Below are positions 1 to 9,083 of a stretch of 23,175 bases of DNA, piece by piece. The translations under genes were made by a program, and so were the position numbers. The DNA is taken from positions 1-23,175 of the forward strand of contig JBHLQC010000011.1 in assembly GCA_048885185.1 (NCBI GenBank). The letters are read 5' to 3'. This DNA is from Hermodarchaeum sp048885185. GTDB lineage: Archaea > Asgardarchaeota > Hermodarchaeia > Hermodarchaeales > Hermodarchaeaceae. The notes beneath the pieces were generated by a model. The model was not told where the DNA came from. It saw only the letters and a program-made list of their open reading frames with translations, and made no database searches. Numbering within the stretch: position 1 is the first letter of the stretch; every line of letters starts with the position of its first letter.

Positions 1-829
1 GCGATAAATATTGCACAAGTGTTGTGTCCATGATTACGAGGGGAATTTCCCAAATATCGAGAAAGTGGCTCTTTTTGAGATTGAAAGGTTGGTAAGGGTG
101 ACACATACCGTTTCGAAAGCCCAAGGCATCATGATAGCCAAATGAAGTGTCGTATTTGAAGCCAGCTTTCTTAAGTAGCTCCCAAGTTGTCGGTAGTTCA
201 AAGCGTAGGTAATGATTACGATATCCCACTACTTTCTTTCCGAGAAGTTTTTCCAATCGTTCTTTTTCACGTTGAATTAGATCTAGATTCCCATAGGCTA
301 AGAGACTGCCATGAAGTCCGACTTCGAATCCTTTCTCAACGATCAATCCCAAGGTTTCTTCAAATTCTTCAATTTTGTAAATGAAATCCACAGCAGAGTC
401 ATCGTGGGCTAGAAAGAAAAAGCTGGACGTAGCATCATATTTTGTTTCTAAATCGATAATCTGGGGGATATTCCGGAGAATTGTGGATTTACGGTTAATA
501 CCAGCTGCTAACCATTTGAAAGCACTTCGTACTTCGAATTTTTTCAAACATCGGAGAGATGAGCGAAGGCTATCCCCCCTTGGAAAATAGAGATAATCAA
601 TATCATGTGTAAGGCAGATACCAAAATTTTGGTCACCGGGAAATTTTACATCTAATCCATTTTTTAGTAAAAAATCTGAAACGGCTGGGCGAAGCACATC
701 CCGGTATTTTGATGAAGCGAAAGAAAAGCGACCATATTGATCCAGTTGGTGGGGCTCGTATTCCTCTTCTTTTGTGAACTGATGCCAAAGTGTTTCATCT
801 GATTTGCGAAGAATCTCCAGAAGGCTCAT
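1..829 (-). CDS. Polysaccharide deacetylase (NodB-like), 3' end off the window
   Basis: The frame is open from an ATG at 829 to the left edge (276 residues), so the C-terminus is missing. A TGA codon directly precedes the ATG, and AAGGT lies about 8 nt upstream, which fixes the start. Visible motifs fit NodB/CE4-type deacetylases found in glycan loci: THDID at residues 74-78 (metal-binding His/Asp), GLHGS at 171-175, and GYRNHY at 202-207. Further on are YDTSFGYHDALGFRNG and a CHPYQPF segment typical of this subgroup. Members remove N- or O-acetyl groups from polysaccharides, but the substrate here cannot be told. There is no signal peptide, so a cytoplasmic or membrane-face role on a lipid-linked glycan is likely. 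It is the last gene of the minus-strand polysaccharide locus, 128 nt after the ATP-grasp gene. Confidence 0.82.
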   Translation of the reverse strand, partial: MSLLEILRKSDETLWHQFTKEEEYEPHQLDQYGRFSFASSKYRDVLRPAVSDFLLKNGLDVKFPGDQNFGICLTHDIDYLYFPRGDSLRSSLRCLKKFEVRSAFKWLAAGINRKSTILRNIPQIIDLETKYDATSSFFFLAHDDSAVDFIYKIEEFEETLGLIVEKGFEVGLHGSLLAYGNLDLIQREKERLEKLLGKKVVGYRNHYLRFELPTTWELLKKAGFKYDTSFGYHDALGFRNGMCHPYQPFNLKKSHFLDIWEIPLVIMDTTLVQYLS

Positions 830-957
830 TCATGATACCTTATGGCATACTCGACACTCTAGCTTCAAAAATCTTGCAGAAGTTACTTTGTTTTTCCTGT
901 AATTCTCTTATTGACCAATAAAATCAGAAAGCCAGTAATTTGAATATTGAACGGAGG

Positions 958-2106
958 TTATTGAGAACCCACGAATGTGGTCATTACTTTCACAAATTCA
1001 GGTTTGATATCGCGCAATGAACAATCTGTGACCGTTCTCCTACTGAAAAACAGTTTGAGAAATTGTCGAAGATTTCTGAGCCTATTAGGAGCGTGAGAGA
1101 GATATTGCATATTGTAGGGGAAAAGCCAGAGAATTGTCAACTGATTCTGATAGGAATAACAGGGTTCAACGTCCCCATTCATCGCCAGATCATACAGTAG
1201 AGAAGGAAAGTTGAGTCCAGCCTTAATAGATAGTTCTAGAGTGCCCCAAAATTTCGGATTGATTTCCATAAGCTTAGGTTGATTTTTTTCATCTAGCTTG
1301 AATTCGACTTGGGCTAATCCGTGCCATTTAATTTTCTTTAGTAACTTCAAAGCTAGTTGTTGAAGGCTAGGATCATCTATTGTCTCGTTTATTATTCCCG
1401 GACCGCCTTCTGGTGGCCATGTCCATACTCTTCGTTGTGTTAGGGCCGCTCGTGGTTTTCCCTGGTTGAACAAAACGCAGACATCGCGTATTTCACCGGG
1501 CACATATTCTTGAATCAAAGGTTTTGTTTGTTCTTCAATTAAGGAATCACCGGAATAGCTTTCAATTTCCCGATATTTGGCAAGGAGGTCAGTTTTTGAC
1601 GTCGCAATTCGAACACCCTTTCCGACCCCCGATCCTTTTCTTCGTTTAATGACAGCAGGGTATTGAAGTTGCGCAGAAAGCTCGTCAACCTCTTGAAAGG
1701 AGTTGGGAAAATACGTTTTGGGAATGGGAATTCCAGTCTCTTCAGCTATCTTCACTGTTTTGGATTTGTCGTGAGCTTTTACTAACACGTCATAGTCAGC
1801 TATTGGTACTTTTACTAGAGGGAGAAACTTCGATTTGTAAAATGAAATGGGTACTGTTGTGTCGACACCAACAGGGAACAACACTCCAGGTTTAGTCTTT
1901 TTGAGAATGGCGAGTAGACTTTTTATGAATGCTTCAGAATTCTTCAGAGGGTTTTGGTACAGATATCGATGTTTCCCATATTTGGAGTAAAATGAAATTG
2001 CGGTTGGTTTACTACTTGTCACAATTAGCGGAATTTTCCTTTTGTGTAGGGATCGAATAGTGGCGAGAGTGTTTCTGTAGTGTGCGTTAGTGACAAGTAC
2101 ACTCAT
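958..2106 (-). CDS. ATP-grasp ligase (carbamoyl-phosphate-synthase-like)
   Basis: This 382-residue protein has a Rossmann-like N-terminus (SVLVTNAHYRNTLATIRSL) and an ATP-grasp core. The core shows an ATP-binding Lys in YPAVIKRRKGSGVGKGV, a QEYVPGEIRDVCVLF segment, and the metal-binding end MEINPKFWGTLELS. Such enzymes join a carboxylate to an amine or thiol through an acyl-phosphate. Similar proteins often occur in archaeal and bacterial surface-glycan loci, probably adding an amino acid or similar group to a sugar; the substrate is unknown. A GTG at 2127 in the same frame would add seven residues. The ATG at 2106 is preferred because the family starts there and because a TATA box sits about 27 nt upstream, which implies a leaderless or nearly leaderless transcript. 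Confidence 0.85.
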   Translation of the reverse strand: MSVLVTNAHYRNTLATIRSLHKRKIPLIVTSSKPTAISFYSKYGKHRYLYQNPLKNSEAFIKSLLAILKKTKPGVLFPVGVDTTVPISFYKSKFLPLVKVPIADYDVLVKAHDKSKTVKIAEETGIPIPKTYFPNSFQEVDELSAQLQYPAVIKRRKGSGVGKGVRIATSKTDLLAKYREIESYSGDSLIEEQTKPLIQEYVPGEIRDVCVLFNQGKPRAALTQRRVWTWPPEGGPGIINETIDDPSLQQLALKLLKKIKWHGLAQVEFKLDEKNQPKLMEINPKFWGTLELSIKAGLNFPSLLYDLAMNGDVEPCYSYQNQLTILWLFPYNMQYLSHAPNRLRNLRQFLKLFFSRRTVTDCSLRDIKPEFVKVMTTFVGSQ

Positions 2107-2127
2107 GGAAATAACAGGCACTACCAC

Positions 2128-2138
2128 GCTTATAAAAA
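2128..2138 (-). promoter_or_regulatory. TATA box of the ATP-grasp gene
   Basis: The minus strand reads TTTTTATAAGC in the 61-nt gap between the upstream transferase stop and the ATG at 2106. The centre is near 2133, so transcription would start about 27 nt on, essentially at the ATG. No Shine-Dalgarno lies upstream, consistent with leaderless translation. No clear purine-rich BRE is seen. Confidence 0.5.
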
Positions 2139-2167
2139 GGAATTGAATGACTTTTGATTTTCAGATT

Positions 2168-3814
2168 TTATTGCTTGTCTGTGCCACAATATTTCTTGAT
2201 TATTGAGACAACCCGGTCCGTCGCTTTTCCATCATTGTGGAATGTGTGATTATAGACGAATTTTGATCGGTTTGTCAGTACTTGGTGAATAGCTTTTCTA
2301 TCGAATAATGCTATGTTGAAGCTGGTAACCAAGTCTTTGGCGTCATAGACTCCGAATGCGGCGCCTTCTTTGACCCAAGGGAGTATTTCAGGCAGGTTTG
2401 AAATGTTTACAACCATTACAGTCTTGTCGAGAATAAGGGCTTCTAAAATTGTCGTGGAGGTTACAGAAACAAACAAATCGCAAGCATGAATTGCAGCAAA
2501 CGTTTCAGACTGAGGAGGCAAAACTACTGCAGACACACCCCATGAATCTAGATGATTTTTATGCCACCTTATTGACTCGTTTGGATGCGGTTTAATTATA
2601 ACTTGAATGTCAGGAATTTCCCGCAAAGCTGTTGTTGTGTGATACAAGAATTCGAACCGTGTTTTTTCAACAGGAAACGGTTGCGTGGCAATAAGCACAA
2701 TTTTCTTGTTTGGATTGATCCCGAATTGTTCACAGAATTTTTGTTTATTATAAATTCGATTCGCGAAATGTAATATGTCATATCGAGGCTGCCCTGTTAC
2801 TTCAACCCGTGATGCAGGGTAGGCACTTTCCTCAGTCAAGATATGCTTGAAATAAGGTCCGAAAACGGTGGTGATAGTGGGAGTGGGAGCATAGGGAAAC
2901 CTGGCAGAACCATCTTGCGAGATTGCAGATTTGTTATATTGGTATCCGGGGTGATTCTTATGAATGACTCCATGCTGTAGAGCGATTACAGGGATTTTTT
3001 CAAAGTGCGCAGCGAATTGGAGGGCTCGTTCAAACTCGCTATATTCGTTTTTCATTAGAATTACATCGGGTTGTTCTCGCTCGAGAAGTTGAATTGAAAG
3101 TTCCAGATATTCCACCATGAGTGGGAGAAGAAATCTGTAATAGTACTCAAAATCAGACTTGAAGGTTTCAAATACGTCGATTTCGCCAAATTTGAAATCA
3201 CCACTCTGATTCTTTTTCAACTCAGCCCAAATTTTGGAAAAATGCTGTCGAGCCCTAAGGAACTGTACAAATGTTCTCCAAGTAAAATACGACTCAGAGG
3301 GAACAAAACCAACTTTCCTTTGTTTTTGGCTCAGCTGTAGAGTTTGTCTGAAAAGATTTTGAAAAGACAGGCCAATTGGATAACTCGACATAATTTCTTG
3401 GTATTTGGAAGTAGCTGATAATTTTTGAATAATCGGAGTGAAGAGTGAATGTCCCCATACTAATTTTCCACTTTGGCGATTCCGAAAGTGTCTCCAACCC
3501 CCAAAACTATAGGTTACAAAAAGTTTGCATTTCTCCGTACTTGGTTTACTCCGTAAGCGAAATACACACTTTGAAATGAGGACCACAAAAAAGGTATAGA
3601 GTACAAAAAGGAAACCAAATTTACTATTAATGGATCTGGTGATGCTTCTCCGATATTGTCTTTTTTCAAAATTAACGAGAAGATCATAGTATAACCTGAG
3701 ACGAATAAACCACCAGAATGACACGCCCCGATGCTTCATTGTATCCGAAAAGGTCTCTTTCTCCAGAACCTCCTTGTCCCGAAGATCGCTAACCCATTGA
3801 AGTAGTCTAAGCAT
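2168..3814 (-). CDS. GT-B-fold polysaccharide/CDP-glycerol-type transferase
   Basis: This 548-residue protein resembles capsule-polysaccharide, UDP-GlcNAc-epimerase-like and CDP-glycerol glycerophosphotransferase families. The C-terminal half shows the GT-B nucleotide-sugar half: VFGPYFKHIL, VTGQPRYD, a KKIVLIATQPF strand, the signature IIKPHPNE, then CDLFVSVTSTTILEALILDKTVMVV, where the donor phosphates normally bind. The N-terminal half carries LMKNEYSEFERALQFAAH and IPVIALQHGV, typical acceptor-side motifs. A hydrophobic stretch near residues 66-85 suggests membrane association. It probably transfers a sugar or polyol-phosphate to a lipid-linked glycan; the donor is not readable. The ATG at 3814 has GGTGA about 7 nt upstream. 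It lies between the flippase and the ATP-grasp gene. Confidence 0.78.
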   Translation of the reverse strand: MLRLLQWVSDLRDKEVLEKETFSDTMKHRGVSFWWFIRLRLYYDLLVNFEKRQYRRSITRSINSKFGFLFVLYTFFVVLISKCVFRLRSKPSTEKCKLFVTYSFGGWRHFRNRQSGKLVWGHSLFTPIIQKLSATSKYQEIMSSYPIGLSFQNLFRQTLQLSQKQRKVGFVPSESYFTWRTFVQFLRARQHFSKIWAELKKNQSGDFKFGEIDVFETFKSDFEYYYRFLLPLMVEYLELSIQLLEREQPDVILMKNEYSEFERALQFAAHFEKIPVIALQHGVIHKNHPGYQYNKSAISQDGSARFPYAPTPTITTVFGPYFKHILTEESAYPASRVEVTGQPRYDILHFANRIYNKQKFCEQFGINPNKKIVLIATQPFPVEKTRFEFLYHTTTALREIPDIQVIIKPHPNESIRWHKNHLDSWGVSAVVLPPQSETFAAIHACDLFVSVTSTTILEALILDKTVMVVNISNLPEILPWVKEGAAFGVYDAKDLVTSFNIALFDRKAIHQVLTNRSKFVYNHTFHNDGKATDRVVSIIKKYCGTDKQ

Positions 3815-3874
3815 TAGGAGTCACCGATACTAGTGCAATACCTGTTATTTGGGAGGATGACCTAATCGTTTCAA

Positions 3875-3890
3875 CTTATTTAAGCCCTTC
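3875..3890 (-). promoter_or_regulatory. BRE plus TATA box for the transferase gene
   Basis: The minus strand reads GAAGGG (BRE-like) followed by CTTAAATAAG. The centre is near 3880, predicting a transcript start near 3853 and a leader of about 40 nt before the ATG at 3814. It is one of the best TATA boxes in the window, and suggests the transferase can be transcribed separately from the flippase. Confidence 0.6.
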
Positions 3891-3914
3891 ACACAATTTG
3901 TAAAGATAATCTGA

Positions 3915-5444
3915 TTAACCAGACTTCTTAGAGGCAGGAACGTCTTCGCGCGGATACCCGCCAATTCTCAAAATTATTTCCATTACCCATTTGAATTTCG
4001 GGGAAACTACACTCTGAATAATACTCATGTCATCGATCGAGAGAACGCGAAGCCGTAGACCTATGAAGATGGTGAATATCACCGATACAATGCATAAAAT
4101 CACAGCGAGAATCACATCAAGGCCGAGGAGTGTCGAGGCGAGTCCAATAGCCAAAACGATAATCATGGGGAAAAATAGCTTGACCCAAAACTTCCCAACC
4201 TGAATCTCCTTTCGCATATAGACATAAGTGACAAGCGCTGTGAAAGATTCGGAGATAAGAACAGCTAATGCAATTCCCATTAGACCAAAGCCAGCTAGTA
4301 GGAAAACGAATACTAATTTTATTCCAAGTAATCCAACCCAAGTAACGGGAACTATTCTTGGACTTCCTGCTGCTTGACGGCCAATAATTAGCAAGACAAT
4401 AATCAAATCAAAGAAAGCTGCGATTGCCAGAATCGAAAGAAGAATGCCTGAGCCCACGTAATTCGGTCCGATGAACAACAGGGCCAAAGGTTCTCCAAAA
4501 GCTGCCACAGCCAAAAAGAGCGGTGTCGAAATAACAAGAACAAACCGCAAAACCGCACCGTGAGCTTGCTGCATTCGTTCAAGACTAGTACCAACAAGAA
4601 CAGCAAGAAGTGCGAACACTCCAGCAACTAAGCTAAGTGAAAAATCTGTTAACGCACCTGTTAAACGAACTACTAAGAAATATCGTGCTAATTCTTCTGA
4701 AGTCATTAAGGCAAGGACATACAATTGATCGATATACCGTCCAAACAATCTAATGACGGCTGCAACAAAGATTGGAATTCCAAAGGTTAGATAGGTTCTA
4801 ACCGGTAAACCATTGCGAATTTTTGCACCACGAACATACCTTGCAACCACGAAGCTCCCCATAACTATGAATATGGCAAGACTGAGAACCCAACCAAAAA
4901 TAACTCCCACGAAGCTCAGTAACAAGAAAAGAAACAGGAGAGAAAGAAACCAAGATAGATAGCGTCGCAAATTCGTAAATACGACGGTGTTATCGGTTTC
5001 AGCCATACTACTCATGGATTCTGATTCAGACCGCATTACGAGTAAGAGGAGAATATAGAGGGAGAGCAAGCCACCCCAGAAGAAGAGATTGTAGAAAAAG
5101 AAGAAGTACAAAATGAACAAAGTGGATAAGCAGAGGATTATACTCAAAGGAATAGTAACTGCATAAAAAACTAACAACCCCTTGGCAAGAATTCCTTTTG
5201 CTTTATCAACTTCACCTTTCCCAAGGGTTGATGACGTCTTTTGGGTGATAGTGTAAGTTATACCAAAAACTGCGATCCCTTCAATAATTGTAGCAAGAGT
5301 CGCTATTGCTGCAATTATTCCCATGTCAGCTTGTGGGATAGTATCGGCGATTATCCGTCCATAGACGAGATTAATTATGAAACCTAGGTTTGTCAGGATT
5401 GTACTAAGCACTGCAGTTTTTGCATAGGTTCGTCGAATAGCCAT
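3915..5444 (-). CDS. Wzx-like polysaccharide flippase (MOP superfamily)
   Basis: This 509-residue protein is almost entirely transmembrane, with about 12-14 hydrophobic helices, the usual size and layout for Wzx/RfbX flippases. The N-terminus (LSTILTNLGFIINLVYGRIIADTI) matches the helix-loop pattern of MOP exporters, with a charged cytoplasmic loop (TQKTSSTLGKGEVDKAKG) after the second to third helix. The middle RLFGRYIDQLYVLALMTSEELARYFLVVRL resembles the conserved transmembrane centre of archaeal polysaccharide transporters. It should flip lipid-linked oligosaccharide across the membrane for the enzymes encoded downstream. The start is ATG 5444; no Shine-Dalgarno is visible. A 70-nt spacer without a gene separates its stop from the next TATA box. 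The substrate is unknown. Confidence 0.87.
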   Translation of the reverse strand: MAIRRTYAKTAVLSTILTNLGFIINLVYGRIIADTIPQADMGIIAAIATLATIIEGIAVFGITYTITQKTSSTLGKGEVDKAKGILAKGLLVFYAVTIPLSIILCLSTLFILYFFFFYNLFFWGGLLSLYILLLLVMRSESESMSSMAETDNTVVFTNLRRYLSWFLSLLFLFLLLSFVGVIFGWVLSLAIFIVMGSFVVARYVRGAKIRNGLPVRTYLTFGIPIFVAAVIRLFGRYIDQLYVLALMTSEELARYFLVVRLTGALTDFSLSLVAGVFALLAVLVGTSLERMQQAHGAVLRFVLVISTPLFLAVAAFGEPLALLFIGPNYVGSGILLSILAIAAFFDLIIVLLIIGRQAAGSPRIVPVTWVGLLGIKLVFVFLLAGFGLMGIALAVLISESFTALVTYVYMRKEIQVGKFWVKLFFPMIIVLAIGLASTLLGLDVILAVILCIVSVIFTIFIGLRLRVLSIDDMSIIQSVVSPKFKWVMEIILRIGGYPREDVPASKKSG

Positions 5445-5507
5445 CTTGAGACCATCTTATTGGGTGATTTCGCGGGGATTATAGCGCGAGTTACTACCTG
5501 ATGGATG

Positions 5508-5516
5508 ATTTTTAAT
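5508..5516 (-). promoter_or_regulatory. Possible TATA box for the flippase gene
   Basis: The minus strand reads ATTAAAAAT in the 205-nt divergent gap between the flippase and the TPR-CHAT gene. The predicted start is near 5485, with a leader of about 41 nt. The rest of the gap shows no gene and no strong repeat. Confidence 0.3.
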
Positions 5517-5630
5517 GCTTTGATTTCGGACTCTAGGTAATGGAAAAGGATTCTATCCAATATGGCTTTGATATCCAAATCTTGTTAAAGTGAGATGGCT
5601 AAGCTTTAGAATGCAGAATATGTTCTTACA

Positions 5631-5638
5631 AAGGAGGG
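5631..5638 (+). promoter_or_regulatory. Strong ribosome binding site before the TPR-CHAT gene
   Basis: AAGGAGGG is the strongest Shine-Dalgarno in the window. It lies only 5 nt (from GGAGG) before a GTG at 5643 that opens a 14-codon ORF ending at TAA 5685-5687. It is 12 nt before the GTG at 5650 that opens the long TPR-CHAT frame. The two GTG codons are in different frames. Confidence 0.65.
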
Positions 5639-5649
5639 AACCGTGACAA

Positions 5650-8600
5650 GTGTCGACCCCTTCAGAAGCACGCGCATTAGTAAGTAAGGGCCAGAGCCAT
5701 TACAAAGCGAGAGCTTACAAAGAGGCTTTGGCCGAGTGGAAACAAGCGTTAGAGCTCTACGAGCAGGAAGGGAAAAAACGTGAAGTTGGTATTGTCTCAA
5801 TCTACATGACCCAAGCTTTGGTGAACCTTGGGCAACATAAGGACGCACTTGTCACTAGCACCCAAGCGGTTCGAATCCTACGAGAAGCTAAAGAGCCCGC
5901 AAGCCTTCGGACCGCCCTGTTGACAATGGGGCGAATAATGGACCAGCTGGGTTACAATGACGAAGCGAATCGTGCCTTTAGCCAAGCATTGGAAATCCAA
6001 ATTCCCGGAGAAGAAAAATCAGTGCGGGTATCACTATTAGTTGAAAGTGGCAGGCTATTATCAAAATCTGGAAGATATCAGGAGGGCTCCGAGCATCTTG
6101 CCACTGCAGTCAAAATGACTGAACAAATAGATGACGTGGAACTTCGTGGTAAAGCGCTGACCGAATATGCTCAGATCCTTCAACAGCTTGGAGCGAATGA
6201 TGATGCAGAAAAAGTCCTAAGACAATTAATCGAATTGTGGGGAACAGCAGGTAAACCGACGCCAAGGGCTCAAGCCTTTCTTGGGCTAGCACGCATCTAC
6301 CAAGCTGAGGGATATCTGGACAGGGCAGAAGAACACATCGAACAAGCTCGAACTGTGTTTTCAAAAGCTTCAGATAAAACAGGCCTCTCCTTATGCGAAT
6401 TTCACACAGCACGTCTTCTATTGGAAAAAGATCAACCAGAACAAGCACTCCCCCATGGCGAGGCAGCGCTCCAATTTTTCCAGAAACAAAAAACGTCTAT
6501 AGCTAATGCAGAAAGTGCTTTGATAGTGGCTCAAATCTTAGAACGCCTAGTGCAAGATGTGAGAGCGCTCCGTCTATTTGACAAAGCCATTGAAATATTC
6601 TCACAATTAGGTGAACAAGCTAGAACTATTCATGCACGTATTTCCAAAGGAAAAGCACTTCTACGCCTTGGAAAAGACAAGCAATCGGAACAGGAATTTA
6701 CACAAGCTATTCGCTATTATCAAGAACAGAAACGCCCAAAAGAAGAAGCGAGAATATACATCGAAGTGGGAGATACCTTCTATCAACTTGAACGATACCC
6801 AGAAGCAACAGAACAAAGCAAAATGGCTCTTATGTTGCTAAAAGATCATCCTGAAGAGAAGATGGAAATTCGGGGATACCGCTTATTGTTGAATGCTTCT
6901 CGAAGAACCCAACGCCTTGAAGAGGACCTTCCACTTTTACAGAAGGCTGCAAAAGAGGCAAATGCTCAAGGACGAACTCTATTAGCCACATCTTTGATGG
7001 TAAGCCTCACACAACTAACTTTAGAGACTCAATCACCAGAACAGGTCAAAGGCATATTAGAACAAGCCATCCATGATGAACAACTCCCAATGGAGCTTCG
7101 CGCAGAGGCGGCAATTAATCTTGGATTGGTTTTGATGCGAAATACCGAGTATACGGAAGCTGCGCAGTATCTAAGTCAAGCGATTAAAGAGTTTAAAGCT
7201 GAGCCTAGTTTTGATACAAGTGAAGCATATTATCATTTGGCTGAGGTTTATCGCAATCTCGAAAAACCTAGCTTATGGAAAGATGCACTTAAAGGTGCTC
7301 TTTCAACACTTAAACCGTCCACTGAGGTAAAGTTTCAGGGTCAATTATACTTTGAATTAGCGCCTTTAGTTGAAGCAGAAGATTCGGCAAAAGCATTGGA
7401 ATATTATGAAAAGGCAGCAAGCATTTTCAGCGAAATCGAATACCGTGAAGAGTATTATCAAACCCTTCTGCGACAAGCGAATTTACTGGTTGATTCTACT
7501 GAAATATCAGGCGTCCTGAAGCTAATTGACCAAGCAATTTCAATTGGAGAAGAGCTTGATATTCCAATTGACTTCAGCAGTGAAAATCTTCCTCTCGCGT
7601 GGAACCATATGCAGCAGGCCTTAGAAGAAGCAATCCTGATTGCTACACAGTACTATCATAAACAGAATGATCGAATGATTGTAGACAAGGTGATTGACTG
7701 GTCTAGCCCTCGTAAAATCGCTAAATTACATCCTTATCTAGCTGATAATCTTGGGTATGAACGTTGTGTGGATTTACCAAAATTACTTCAAGAAGAAACC
7801 AATCTTCTCACACAAATAAGTGGTCTGCGACAGCAACTTGCACAGTTATCTCCAAAAGGTCTCCCCCAAGACGAATACAAATCCCGCCGGAAGGCATTAA
7901 GAACTGAGTTAGTCGAATCACTGGAGAAAATGAATGTCAATCGAAACGTAATCGCTGCAGCTTGTCCAGACCCAGGAAGAGGGATGTTGCCTTCAGATTA
8001 TAAGATGCCACTAAAACTCGTAACCCTCATGCCTACTGACCGCCGGTGGATTTTAATTAACTATGACGTGCTGCTCGAAAAACAACGAATTATTGTTACT
8101 ACCTTAGACCATGTCGGTCGGCATGGTATCCATACTCTTCCCATCTCACCAGATTTAGCCTCAGTTGTACAATCACTGCAAAGAATCAAAAAATCGCAAG
8201 AACTCCCTCCTATCGCTGATCTAAGGGACATCGCATCCTTTCTATATCGGAGTTTAATTCCGAGTCGGCTTGAACGTGAACTCCAAAGCCAGAATTATGG
8301 ATTTCTTCAACTCATCACAGATGGATTTCTCAATAATGTACCCTTCGAACTCATATTTGATGGAAAGGAGTATTGGGGTCTCAAGTATCCCATGGCATGG
8401 GCACCAGATTTCCAATTTTTAGAAAGCACGCTAAAGACTAAAGCGTTAGCGCAGGCTGCAGTGCCTTCAGTTGTACTTGGTGTTAATTCAGGTGCAGAAG
8501 AGCAGGCTTCGCGTAGGGCAGTGGCTGAAGCAATTGCTAAATCATTTCTTGACTCGGTTCCCACGCGTCAGGGTATCACTGAGCCAATTGTTCTCTTTGG

Positions 8601-9069
8601 AAGTGATTTTACTCGGACCCTGCTATCCAGTAACCTTGAGCAGCCTCGATCACTTCTTTATTTCTCGACTCCCACAACTCTTCACCATCGTAAAGGCGAA
8701 ATCCCACTTCAACAACCGGATAGTCTTCGAGTGATTGAGATCGGGGTCACAACTCATTTCAAAGGTGCGCCTATTCTTGTTCTTGATGATTCGATGAGGA
8801 TAGATCCCATGGAGAACGGGATGAGTTTAGCAGGTTTTCTACGTCATCTCGTTACTGCTGGATCTCCTTCGATTGTATTCACACGATGGCGCCCAGAACG
8901 TAAGCTTCAACCCACTTTTACTCAGAACCTGATTAGGCAGCTGTATGGAGGAGATCCTATTGCAGTTGCTATGCTTCACACACGACGAAAATTAGCCAGT
9001 ACCGGTCCCCCGCTGCATAGCTGGTTGAGTTATAGTTTGTGTGGAAATCCATTTCTCACCCTTTTCTGA
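5650..9069 (+). CDS. TPR-CHAT protein with apparently inactive CHAT domain
   Basis: This is a 1139-residue protein. Residues 1 to about 640 are tandem TPR-like helical repeats (for example ARAYKEALAEWKQALELYEQ near the start), a protein-binding scaffold. Residues about 785-1139 form a CHAT domain (caspase-HetF-associated, clan CD peptidase fold). Its marks are ITDGFLNNVPFELIFDG at 889-905, LLYFSTPTT at 1002-1010, APILVLDDS to 1048, a GFLRHLVTAGSPSIVFTRW segment and a C-terminal SLCGNPFLTLF. In active CHAT domains the third and fifth segments read about FATHG and LSAC; here the His position is Pro1008 and the Cys position is Ser1048. I infer a pseudoprotease or scaffold. There is no signal peptide or TM segment, so it is cytoplasmic. 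The start is GTG 5650, the only start fitting the frame. No partner gene adjoins it. Confidence 0.85.
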   Translation: MSTPSEARALVSKGQSHYKARAYKEALAEWKQALELYEQEGKKREVGIVSIYMTQALVNLGQHKDALVTSTQAVRILREAKEPASLRTALLTMGRIMDQLGYNDEANRAFSQALEIQIPGEEKSVRVSLLVESGRLLSKSGRYQEGSEHLATAVKMTEQIDDVELRGKALTEYAQILQQLGANDDAEKVLRQLIELWGTAGKPTPRAQAFLGLARIYQAEGYLDRAEEHIEQARTVFSKASDKTGLSLCEFHTARLLLEKDQPEQALPHGEAALQFFQKQKTSIANAESALIVAQILERLVQDVRALRLFDKAIEIFSQLGEQARTIHARISKGKALLRLGKDKQSEQEFTQAIRYYQEQKRPKEEARIYIEVGDTFYQLERYPEATEQSKMALMLLKDHPEEKMEIRGYRLLLNASRRTQRLEEDLPLLQKAAKEANAQGRTLLATSLMVSLTQLTLETQSPEQVKGILEQAIHDEQLPMELRAEAAINLGLVLMRNTEYTEAAQYLSQAIKEFKAEPSFDTSEAYYHLAEVYRNLEKPSLWKDALKGALSTLKPSTEVKFQGQLYFELAPLVEAEDSAKALEYYEKAASIFSEIEYREEYYQTLLRQANLLVDSTEISGVLKLIDQAISIGEELDIPIDFSSENLPLAWNHMQQALEEAILIATQYYHKQNDRMIVDKVIDWSSPRKIAKLHPYLADNLGYERCVDLPKLLQEETNLLTQISGLRQQLAQLSPKGLPQDEYKSRRKALRTELVESLEKMNVNRNVIAAACPDPGRGMLPSDYKMPLKLVTLMPTDRRWILINYDVLLEKQRIIVTTLDHVGRHGIHTLPISPDLASVVQSLQRIKKSQELPPIADLRDIASFLYRSLIPSRLERELQSQNYGFLQLITDGFLNNVPFELIFDGKEYWGLKYPMAWAPDFQFLESTLKTKALAQAAVPSVVLGVNSGAEEQASRRAVAEAIAKSFLDSVPTRQGITEPIVLFGSDFTRTLLSSNLEQPRSLLYFSTPTTLHHRKGEIPLQQPDSLRVIEIGVTTHFKGAPILVLDDSMRIDPMENGMSLAGFLRHLVTAGSPSIVFTRWRPERKLQPTFTQNLIRQLYGGDPIAVAMLHTRRKLASTGPPLHSWLSYSLCGNPFLTLF

Positions 9070-9083
9070 AGCACGAACCTCCG

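Noticed and set aside
2106..2127. GTG 2127 as start of the ATP-grasp gene
   Set aside because: It would lie only about 6 nt from the TATA box centre, upstream of the predicted transcript start.
2645..2665. TTCGAACC, possible tRNA T-loop on the minus strand
   Set aside because: It sits inside the transferase gene with no cloverleaf around it.
5864..5880. tRNA T-arm-like GGTTCGAATCC
   Set aside because: It lies in the TPR coding region, codes in frame, and no acceptor stem, D-arm or anticodon arm flanks it on either strand.
5650..9069. CRISPR-linked TPR-CHAT protease (gRAMP/Craspase type)
   Set aside because: No cas gene or repeat array is in the window, and the catalytic dyad is missing.
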